NCBI GenBank assembly: GCA_002084505.1
Contig: NBLK01000014.1
Location: 1-21,866, forward strand
DNA: 21,866 bases
Origin: Rickettsiaceae bacterium 4572_127
Lineage (GTDB): Bacteria > Pseudomonadota > Alphaproteobacteria > Rs-D84 > NBLK01
Direction of reading: 5' to 3'
This document shows positions 13,347-19,199 of this stretch, piece after piece. A program made the translations under genes and the position numbers. The notes under the pieces were generated by a model. The model was given only the letters and a program-made list of their open reading frames with translations, did no database searches and was not told the DNA's origin. How positions within the stretch are numbered: position 1 is the stretch's first letter; each line of letters opens with the position of its first letter.

Positions 13347-13538
13347 TTAAGAAGATTTTTTTTTAGATTGTTCTAGGACTTTTTTTGCTTCGGCAGGGGT
13401 GAGTTTTTTAATTTCTCCGTTAGGGCATGAAACAACAATAGGAGTTTTCGTCCTTTCTGCTATTTCTATAACAGTTTCAGCACCTGCCTTTACGCCTCGC
13501 TCAATCTGATTAAATAACTTCTTTTGGCCCTTTGTCAT
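13347..13538 (-). CDS. Putative antitoxin-like partner of the zeta-type ATPase
   Basis: A 63-residue protein, MTKGQKKLFNQIERGVKAG and so on. Its centre, AERTKTPIVVSCPNGEIKKL followed by TPAEA, fits the plan of small proteins I recall next to COG4185 zeta-type ATPases: a helix, a PxVV strand, x-G-x-v-x-x-l, then an xPxE helix. The start (13538) overlaps the end of the ATPase gene by 29 bp, so the two are translationally coupled with the larger gene first. An antitoxin role is inferred from this pairing only; no DNA-binding domain is visible. The end is Lys/Ser-rich. Confidence 0.65.
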   Translation of the reverse strand: MTKGQKKLFNQIERGVKAGAETVIEIAERTKTPIVVSCPNGEIKKLTPAEAKKVLEQSKKKSS

Positions 13539-14202
13539 CTAGTGATCCTTTTATCGCGTTAAATAATGATGCATCTAGCATTTCTACTAATGCACCGTCT
13601 GTATATCTCGCTACAATTTCAGGAGGGAATCCCGATGCATTATAAATCGCACAATAATTTACAAAAGGCAAGTAAATTTTAAATAAATTATCTAAACCCC
13701 TTTTGTATCGTCTGTAAATCTCTCTATGAGGTATATGATGTCCGCCTGCTTCAACTCTTGTTTTCACTCGTTCCTTTGCTAGTTTTTGAGAACTAAGCCA
13801 TAAAAATGATAGTGTTACAACATAGCCTTCTTTTTGCATTCGTTTTATTAAATGAACTAATCCACGAGGAGCGAGTGTCGTTTCTAGGGCGAAATTTTGA
13901 TGAGCGGTTATTAATTGATCGATTCTATTAACTAATAATTTTCCTGCGGTAAAACGAACAGCTTCTGGGTTATAAGGAGAAAGACCTGCGGCGATTTTAT
14001 CGGCATTTACAAATTCTGCTATTTTCATCTCAGTAGGAACAATAGCATCAGCACAGGTGCTTTTCCCAGATCCATTTGGTCCTGCAATAATAAGGCATTG
14101 TTTTTTTCTAGGCTTTGGAGCAGGGGCTTCGCTGTCTTTTTTAGGAAATGTTCCTGAGACTCTCCCAATCAGTCTTTTCAAAAAAAGTAAAATTCGTCTC
14201 AT
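13510..14202 (-). CDS. Zeta-toxin-like ATPase (COG4185 type)
   Basis: A 230-residue P-loop protein. Walker A is GPNGSGKST (about 41-49), followed by FVNADKIAAGLSPYNPEAVR, FALETTLAPRG, then VTLSFLWLSSQKLAKERVKT and RVEAGGHHIPHREIYRRY. This order is that of zeta-toxin-like kinases of the COG4185 group, relatives of toxins that phosphorylate UDP-N-acetyl sugars and block peptidoglycan synthesis. Substrate and toxicity here are unproven. The N-terminal 30 residues are hydrophobic-basic and then Pro/Lys-rich (EAPAPKPRKK), an extension ahead of the kinase fold. The likely promoter sits only 6 nt from the ATG, which implies a leaderless mRNA. It overlaps the small gene downstream, a toxin-antitoxin-like arrangement. 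Confidence 0.82.
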   Translation of the reverse strand: MRRILLFLKRLIGRVSGTFPKKDSEAPAPKPRKKQCLIIAGPNGSGKSTCADAIVPTEMKIAEFVNADKIAAGLSPYNPEAVRFTAGKLLVNRIDQLITAHQNFALETTLAPRGLVHLIKRMQKEGYVVTLSFLWLSSQKLAKERVKTRVEAGGHHIPHREIYRRYKRGLDNLFKIYLPFVNYCAIYNASGFPPEIVARYTDGALVEMLDASLFNAIKGSLDDKGPKEVI

Positions 14203-14208
14203 TTAAGT

Positions 14209-14237
14209 AATGTATAAAATCTTCCTTCCTGAGTCAA
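14209..14237 (-). promoter_or_regulatory. Promoter of the zeta-like gene
   Basis: On the minus strand TTGACT (14237-14232), a 17-bp spacer and TACATT (14214-14209). Six bases separate the -10 box from ATG 14202, so transcription would begin at or next to the start codon. Confidence 0.55.
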
Positions 14238-14318
14238 TAAAACTATTTTTGAATTTATAGTTGTAATTTTAATCTTTTTTTGCTAGTTTACTAGGTAACA
14301 ATGTAAATAAGGAAAAAA

Positions 14319-14600
14319 ATGAGATATATTATATTTTTAGGGATTTTAGGTTTTTCGCTTTCTTCTAATGCTTTTGTAATAAAAGAAAAGCAAAAAAAAG
14401 ACGGTGGAAATAAACAGCTTGTGATTGGAATTTGTGAGAAATTAAACAATACTAAATCAAAAGAAATTTGTGTTACTGAAAGAATGAAAAAGAAAGACGG
14501 AGCTTGGAAACTTTGGGGAATCAAAGGAAAGAAAAAAGGCTCTTTTAAGAAATACACTGAAGCTCTTAGCGAATGTTGTCTAAAAAAAGATTTGAAATAA
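14319..14600 (+). CDS. Small exported Cys-containing protein
   Basis: A 93-residue protein with a signal peptide, MRYIIFLGILGFSLSSNAF, probably cleaved after SNA. The mature 75 residues are strongly basic (about 24 Lys) and contain four Cys (GICEKL, EICVTE and the SECCLKK pair), consistent with disulfides in the periplasm or outside. Residues 62-80 (AWKLWGIKGKKKGSFKKY) are basic and aromatic. No family is recognised. ATG 14319 follows AAGGAAAA. The next gene begins 12 bp after its stop, so the two are probably co-transcribed. A periplasmic or secreted role is inferred from the signal peptide alone. Confidence 0.72.
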   Translation: MRYIIFLGILGFSLSSNAFVIKEKQKKDGGNKQLVIGICEKLNNTKSKEICVTERMKKKDGAWKLWGIKGKKKGSFKKYTEALSECCLKKDLK

Positions 14601-14612
14601 AAAAGGAATACT

Positions 14613-15245
14613 ATGGCTAAAACACCATTTTTTGGATATATAATAAATGAAGGAATTGATGGAGAAGGAATAAAACATCCTCATATAGAGGTTGGAGATT
14701 ATTCTTATTACGCTGGTATTTATCACAATCAGAATTTCGAAGATTGCGTTAGATATTCTAATCCAAATAATCCAAAGGAAGATAAATTAATTATGGGGAA
14801 ATACTGTTCTGTTGGTTCTGGTGCAGTTTTTATGATGTCTGGAAATCAAGGGCATAGACCTGATTGGACTTCTACTTATACTTTTTATTTTAGCGATAAG
14901 TTCAAAGGTGGGAAATCAGGATATATTTCAAAAGGAAATACTGTTATTGGAAATGATGTATTTATAGGAACTGAGGCTATGATAATGCCTGGAATTAAAA
15001 TAGGAGATGGGGCTGTAATAGGGGCTAGATCTGTCGTTGTAAAAGATGTGCCTGCATATACAATAGTTGGAGGAAATCCAGCAAAAGAATTGAAAAAAAG
15101 ATTTGATGATGAAGCAATCTATCAACTTTTAGAAATCAAGTGGTGGGATTGGTCAAAAAAAGTTGTTGATGAAAATATAAAGCTTATTACTGAAAAACCT
15201 GATTTAACAAAATTGTTAGAAATAACTAAATCATTAGAAAAATAA
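14613..15245 (+). CDS. CatB-type xenobiotic acetyltransferase (hexapeptide family)
   Basis: A 210-residue left-handed beta-helix acyltransferase of the xenobiotic acetyltransferase group, which includes type B chloramphenicol (CatB) and streptogramin (Vat) acetyltransferases using acetyl-CoA. Matches to the CatB plan run end to end: VGDYSYYAGIYHNQNFEDC, KLIMGKYCSVGSGAVFMMSG, NQGHRPDW with the catalytic-type H81, GNTVIGNDVFIGTEAMIMPG, IKIGDGAVIGARSVVVKDV and IVGGNPAKELKKRF. Hexapeptide repeats fill about 110-160. Whether it confers resistance is unknown, since many chromosomal relatives have other substrates. ATG 14613 follows AAAAGGA, 12 bp after the exported protein gene. Its stop codon abuts the convergent murJ stop with no gap. 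Confidence 0.9.
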   Translation: MAKTPFFGYIINEGIDGEGIKHPHIEVGDYSYYAGIYHNQNFEDCVRYSNPNNPKEDKLIMGKYCSVGSGAVFMMSGNQGHRPDWTSTYTFYFSDKFKGGKSGYISKGNTVIGNDVFIGTEAMIMPGIKIGDGAVIGARSVVVKDVPAYTIVGGNPAKELKKRFDDEAIYQLLEIKWWDWSKKVVDENIKLITEKPDLTKLLEITKSLEK

Positions 15246-16718
15246 TTATTTTTTTAAAAACTTAAACATTCCCAATATAAACGAAAAAGTGAAATAAGAT
15301 ATTCCGGCGATTGCAATATCAGCTAGTATTCTCAAACTCCCCAGATTATTTTGTTTTGTTATATAAAGTCCGATTCCAAGTATTAGATTTAGCAAAATAA
15401 TTTTCAAAAGTGAGATTTTTCTTATTTGCGGAAAGAGTTTATATTTCTGAATCCAAACAACAGAAAGAATCAGCAGTCGCCCCCACTGACTTATAACAAC
15501 AGCTCCAGCAAGTCCGAACATTCCAAAGAAGTTAGTCAAAATTATCAATGAAAAAACATGAATTACAAAAAACCAAACGGACAAACTCGCAGGAGTCTTT
15601 GTATCTCCTTTTGCATAAAATAAAGTTGTTAAGACTCCTGAAATCATAGTAGGAATTATAGCTAATGAAAAAACTTGAAGCATGATGCTTGTCTTTAATG
15701 TCGCCATTGCATCAAATGCTCCATGTTCAAAAAGCAATGAAATAATCGGAGTGGCACGAAAGAAAAACCCTAAACTAATCGGAAGCCCAAGCCACAATAA
15801 AGCTAAAATGGATTTCCCAAAAAGCCCTTCCGCTTGCTTAGGATTCTTAGTTAAACTTTCTGATAAAAATGGAAGAAGCACACTGTTTATAGCTACTCCT
15901 AAAACTCCAACTGGCAACAGAAATAATCTCGTTGCATAATACAAAATGGATAATCCGCCAGTGAATATCGTGGCAAATGCAGTTGAAACTAATGTGTTGA
16001 TGTAGTAAATGCTACTGCCGAAAATTCCGGGGGTGAATTTTTGAAAAAAGATGCGGATTGTTTTTGGAAATCTAATAATTGGTTTAGAAATTTTTGCATG
16101 GGTTTTTACAAAAACTAGATAAAATAAAACTTGAATTATTCCTGTTGTCATGACCGAAAACGCTCCTGCCAATGCTGGGTTTTGAGTCAAGTTTACAAAA
16201 ATAGGAATCAAAGCGACGAAGCCCGCATTGAAAATAACTTGCGATAATCCTGCTAGAAAAAATCGTTTTTGAACTTGTAAAATTGATACTGAAAATGATA
16301 CTAATGAGACAATAATTATGTATGGAAACATCCATCGTGCTAGTATGACAGCGATTTGAAATGTCTCGTTTGGGAATTTTGGAGCGAGCAATCTTAGTAC
16401 TTCTGGCATGAAAATTTCACCGACTAAAACGATTCCGAGTGTCATTAAAAATAGTAGAATTAAAATTCTGTTTATAAATTCTTTTCCGCGATTTGTGCTA
16501 AATCCAAGGCGAGATAAAATCGGAACAAATGCAGACTGAAAAGCACCTTCGGCAAACATTGAGCGGAGGATATTGGGCAATCTAAATGCTAGAAAAAATG
16601 CATCGGCGATTCCGCTCGTTCCGAGATAAAATGCTAAAACCTGATCACGAAAAAACGCCAAAACCCGACTCAACATCGTTAATCCAGAAGTTAAAAAGAC
16701 AGATTTAAAAAAACTCAT
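15246..16718 (-). CDS. murJ: Lipid II flippase MurJ
   Basis: MurJ moves lipid II across the inner membrane for peptidoglycan synthesis. The 490-residue polytopic protein starts with the family signature: FFKSVFLTSGLTMLSRVLAF, then FRDQVLAFYLGTSGIADAFF, FRLPNILRSMFAEGAFQSAF and VPILSR, covering the conserved Arg residues and the first two helices. About 14 hydrophobic segments follow, as expected for a MOP-superfamily transporter. Length is slightly under the usual 500-520. The ATG overlaps the stop of the upstream gene as ATGA (16715-16718), so translation is coupled. The 3' end meets catB-like DNA with no spacer, so each transcript would run antisense into the other unless ended internally. 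Confidence 0.96.
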   Translation of the reverse strand: MSFFKSVFLTSGLTMLSRVLAFFRDQVLAFYLGTSGIADAFFLAFRLPNILRSMFAEGAFQSAFVPILSRLGFSTNRGKEFINRILILLFLMTLGIVLVGEIFMPEVLRLLAPKFPNETFQIAVILARWMFPYIIIVSLVSFSVSILQVQKRFFLAGLSQVIFNAGFVALIPIFVNLTQNPALAGAFSVMTTGIIQVLFYLVFVKTHAKISKPIIRFPKTIRIFFQKFTPGIFGSSIYYINTLVSTAFATIFTGGLSILYYATRLFLLPVGVLGVAINSVLLPFLSESLTKNPKQAEGLFGKSILALLWLGLPISLGFFFRATPIISLLFEHGAFDAMATLKTSIMLQVFSLAIIPTMISGVLTTLFYAKGDTKTPASLSVWFFVIHVFSLIILTNFFGMFGLAGAVVISQWGRLLILSVVWIQKYKLFPQIRKISLLKIILLNLILGIGLYITKQNNLGSLRILADIAIAGISYFTFSFILGMFKFLKK

Positions 16719-17227
16719 TTTCTTCTTTTCAATTTAAAAAGCGATATCCATCTACTTTTTTCTAATTTTAAGATTTCTTTTGTAAGAAAATTTGATAAAA
16801 CATCAAATTCTTCTAGAACTTTATTTTTATATACTATAATTTGTTTTGAATTAAAAGGTGTTTCTTTTCCATGATAACTAACCATAATATCAACTAGACA
16901 TTTTGAAGAATGGTAAAATTTAAAAATAGTCTTTAAGAGTTCATTGTTTCTTATAAAAGGAAGATAAGATGTATTATTATCATAGTAAGAAAATAAATTA
17001 TGAATAGGTTGAGTCATGGCAATATCAATGAGTTCTTCATTTTTTTCAGCTTTTTCAATATATGGCAATGAATCATTTTTAAAAGACTGATACAACATAT
17101 CGGATTCATATTTAATTCCTATTAGAAAATTCAAAACTTGTGACTTTTCATTTCTTTTGTCCTCTAACCATTTTCCTAAAAATCCGATTAAAGCTCCGAC
17201 GAAAGTTCCTAATAGTAATTCTGTCAT
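16715..17227 (-). CDS. One-pass membrane protein of unknown function
   Basis: A 170-residue protein with one N-terminal hydrophobic segment (LLLGTFVGALIGFLGKWL, about residues 4-21) followed by a charged juxtamembrane stretch (EDKRNEKSQ) and a helical domain (about 30-160) ending in a basic tail (LFKLKRRK). The Gly-rich segment plus charged start resembles small phage-type or DUF-type membrane anchors, but no family is recognised. ATG 17227 follows a weak A-rich site. Its stop overlaps the murJ ATG, so it may influence murJ expression or function, or simply be an insertion into the murJ transcript. It is divergent from bamD with a 58-bp gap. Confidence 0.7.
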   Translation of the reverse strand: MTELLLGTFVGALIGFLGKWLEDKRNEKSQVLNFLIGIKYESDMLYQSFKNDSLPYIEKAEKNEELIDIAMTQPIHNLFSYYDNNTSYLPFIRNNELLKTIFKFYHSSKCLVDIMVSYHGKETPFNSKQIIVYKNKVLEEFDVLSNFLTKEILKLEKSRWISLFKLKRRK

Positions 17228-17285
17228 TTTTTTCTTTTCTTTTTTTTTCTTTAATTTATACTAATAGAAAAATGAGAGAAAAACA

Positions 17286-17938
17286 ATGAAAAAAATACTT
17301 TTTATTTTGCCCGTATTGTTTCTATTTGGATGCGGTCCTGACGATCCAAGAGTTGAAGAACGAACAGCTGACGAAATTTACAATCAAGCAGTTGAATATG
17401 CTGATGATACAAATTGGAATGCATCGGCGATTGAGTTTATAGAAATAGAAAGACAGCACCCAGAATCTGAACTCGCCGCCCAAGGAATGATAATGGCAGG
17501 CTATGTTTACTTCAAAGGAGACAAGCATGTTGATGCGGTTCAAACAATCGATCATTTTCTAAGACTGCATCCTTCCCATAAAAATGTTGATTATGCATTG
17601 TATCTAAAATCTATGATTTATTATGATCAGATTTCTGATGTTAGGCGAGAACAAATCGCGACAGTTGAAGCTCTAAAAACTATGTTACTTTTGGAGGAGA
17701 AATTTCCGGAAAGTGCTTATGCTAAAAATGTAAAAGCAAAAATAGTAATGCTGAAAAATTACTTGGCGGGAAAAGAAATGTTTATCGCTAGAAAGTTAAT
17801 GAAAGAAGTATTATGCGACCTGAGGCGCTTTTTAGAATGACTGAGATTTATAGTGCGATTCACTTGCCACAACAAGCAGAAAATATAAAAAGAATCCTTG
17901 CGGAAAATCATCCAGATTCCGAATGGTCTAAAAAATAG
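17286..17938 (+). pseudogene. bamD: bamD with an internal deletion and frameshift
   Basis: BamD is the essential TPR lipoprotein of the outer-membrane protein assembly machine. Frame 1 (17286-17840) gives the signal ILFILPVLFLFGCGPDD with lipobox FGCG, then TPR helices (DEIYNQAVEYADDTNWNASA, DHFLRLHPSHKNVDYALYLK, FPESAYAKNVKAKIVMLKNY), and reaches LAGKEMFIAR, where BamD homology stops; KLMKEVLCDLRRFLE and a stop follow. The usual next part appears in another frame (17813-17938): MRPEALFRMTEIYSAIHLPQ, then ILAENHPDSEWSKK. Compared with E. coli BamD about 20 residues are lost at the junction near 17790-17812 and the frame is shifted. It may be a sequencing or assembly error, a real truncated allele, or a pseudogene with a second copy elsewhere. 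Confidence 0.82.
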
Positions 17939-17977
17939 TTTTTATAGAAACCCTAACAATTTCAAGGTTATTTTTAA

Positions 17978-18859
17978 CTAAAATTTAATTCCAAATATAT
18001 TAGAAACTTTTATATAACCATTTTTTAATATATTTCTATCATTTAATTTTGATAATTTCTCAAAGAGTTTAATTCGTTCTTGCTTTCCGCTTCTCACCCC
18101 TGAAGAATTAAGTAATTTTCTTTTTAAGTCTTTTCTAACAAAAGCCATGTGATGCATTTGTAAATTATCGAAATAGTATACTTTTTTATTTTTAAACGAG
18201 GTAATTCGAGTAGGATCAATTACACAACATCTATCTTTTGTTCCTATTTTAGTATTTTTTTCTAATTTAGTTATAAACTGAACCGAAAATCCAGCTATAT
18301 TTAAATCCCTATAAGTTGGTTTTAAACAGTAATTATAAAAAGTACAAGCTGAATATTTAATATTTTTTTCTACAATCAAAGCCTTTGCTTTTTTTAATTG
18401 TTTTGGAATATAAAATTCATCAACATCTAGTATCAAAAAATGCGAGCATTTTGCTTTTTTTAGCTCATCCAAAGCAACCTGTCTTTTCAGTTTTTCATTT
18501 CGTGCTGGAGTAGTATTTTTAACTTTATATTCAATATAGCTATCTATCATTTTTTCTTTTTTTAATCTTTTAAGAAGTGGAATCAGTTCTTTTGAACATT
18601 GAGTTCCCACCCAAGATTTTTCTTGCCAAACAACGGTTATGTAATCAACATTTTTTCTGATAGATTTTATAGAAGCCTCTAATAATTCTTCTCCATCCCA
18701 TACACTATATAAAGCACCTAGTTTCATTTTTTTGTCTAATTTTCTATCTTTTTCATCATTTATTATTGCTCGTTTTAATTTTTTTCTCCAATGTCTATTT
18801 GGAATAAAACAAGATAAAAATAAAGCAAAACTTTTTCTAATAGATCTTTTTATGTACAT
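17978..18859 (-). CDS. Glycosyltransferase (GT-A type)
   Basis: A 293-residue glycosyltransferase-like protein. The start ALFLSCFIPNRHWRKKLKRA is the FIPN-x-x-x-R element often found at the front of lipopolysaccharide or capsule glycosyltransferases. The GT-A fold follows: MKLGALYSVWDGEELLEASI with the first strand, then FLILDVDEFYIPKQL, where DVDEF is the metal-binding DxD-type motif. The later part (DPTRITSFKNKKVYYFDNLQ then MHHMAFVRKDLKRK) fits the acceptor side. The acceptor and sugar are unknown; surface polysaccharide work is inferred. ATG 18859 follows GGGGAG (18870-18865) by 5 nt. A terminator and a long folded leader lie directly upstream (18879-19069), so expression is probably set by attenuation. 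Confidence 0.85.
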   Translation of the reverse strand: MYIKRSIRKSFALFLSCFIPNRHWRKKLKRAIINDEKDRKLDKKMKLGALYSVWDGEELLEASIKSIRKNVDYITVVWQEKSWVGTQCSKELIPLLKRLKKEKMIDSYIEYKVKNTTPARNEKLKRQVALDELKKAKCSHFLILDVDEFYIPKQLKKAKALIVEKNIKYSACTFYNYCLKPTYRDLNIAGFSVQFITKLEKNTKIGTKDRCCVIDPTRITSFKNKKVYYFDNLQMHHMAFVRKDLKRKLLNSSGVRSGKQERIKLFEKLSKLNDRNILKNGYIKVSNIFGIKF

Positions 18860-18878
18860 GATAACTCCCCTTTTTTAT

Positions 18879-18903
18879 AAAAAAATCCGCCTTAAAAAGC
18901 GGA
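18879..18903 (-). terminator. Leader terminator upstream of the glycosyltransferase
   Basis: On the minus strand TCCGC (18903-18899), loop TTTTTAAG, GCGGA (18890-18886), then seven T (18885-18879). It sits 9 bp before the ribosome site of the glycosyltransferase. Its 5' arm overlaps a 10-nt segment (18901-18910) that can pair elsewhere in the leader. Confidence 0.75.
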
Positions 18904-19069
18904 CTGGGATTTTATACACCATATACAGTTGGCTACGATGTCTTTATCCCCGAAAGGACTGGACATAACACCGTATCCCAGTCCCTAAAGACTAGAATAC
19001 GGCAAATACGATTGCCGAAAATCGCTGTATATAAGTGGGTATAAAACCACAGCCTAACACAGTTAAGCT
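18879..19069 (-). ncRNA. Structured leader RNA, candidate riboswitch or attenuator
   Basis: A consensus promoter on the minus strand (19104-19076) would start an RNA near 19069 that ends at a terminator 20 bp before the glycosyltransferase ATG. The RNA opens with an 8-bp hairpin AGCUUAAC-UGU-GUUAGGCU. A long-range stem pairs UUUUAUAC (19046-19039) with GUAUAAAA (18917-18910) and UAUACAG (19031-19025) with CUGUAUA (18928-18922). Inside are CGGCAA/UUGCCG and GUCUUUA (18992-18986) with UAAAGAC (18946-18940). The segment GGACUGGGAU (18984-18975) can pair locally with CCAGUCC (18962-18956) or, over 10 bp, with AUCCCAGUCC (18910-18901), which would break the terminator stem. I match it to no known class. 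A stand-alone RNA such as 6S is an alternative. Confidence 0.6.
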
Positions 19070-19075
19070 AATATT

Positions 19076-19104
19076 ATTATAACTAATTATGTTTTGATTG
19101 TAAA
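19076..19104 (-). promoter_or_regulatory. Promoter of the structured leader RNA
   Basis: TTTACA (19104-19099), exactly 17 bp, and TATAAT (19081-19076) on the minus strand, one of the best sigma-70 matches in the window. It is divergent from the topA promoter. Confidence 0.72.
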
Positions 19105-19142
19105 GAAAAAAAATGTAATTTAAGGGGTAAATTAAATTGTAG

Positions 19143-19170
19143 TTGAAAATAAATAAAATCTCTTTATAGT
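19143..19170 (+). promoter_or_regulatory. Promoter of topA
   Basis: TTGAAA (19143-19148), a 16-bp spacer and TATAGT (19165-19170), about 30 bp before the topA ATG with AAGGAG in between. Confidence 0.65.
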
Positions 19171-19187
19171 ATAGAAAATCTAAATAA
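19170..19187 (+). repeat. Solo MITE-terminus-like sequence in the topA leader
   Basis: TATAGAAAATCTAAATAA matches the 18-bp terminus of E1 (TATAGTAAATCTAAATAA) at 17 of 18 positions. No inverted partner is found about 200 bp to either side. It spans the expected transcription start and leader of topA, so it may be an excision or decay remnant, or a shared start-region motif. Confidence 0.5.
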
Positions 19188-19199
19188 TAAGGAGAGAAA

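Noticed and set aside
2785..17227. Shared start ATGACAGA at several genes (HD gene, gltX, nuclease-like gene, 170-residue membrane protein)
   Set aside because: Only the gltX and nuclease-like starts share more than the first codons; the others are likely chance from a common Met-Thr-Glu/Asp beginning.
18732..18968. Plus-strand open frame over the glycosyltransferase start and leader
   Set aside because: It is antisense to the glycosyltransferase and the structured leader, has low-complexity composition and no ribosome site.
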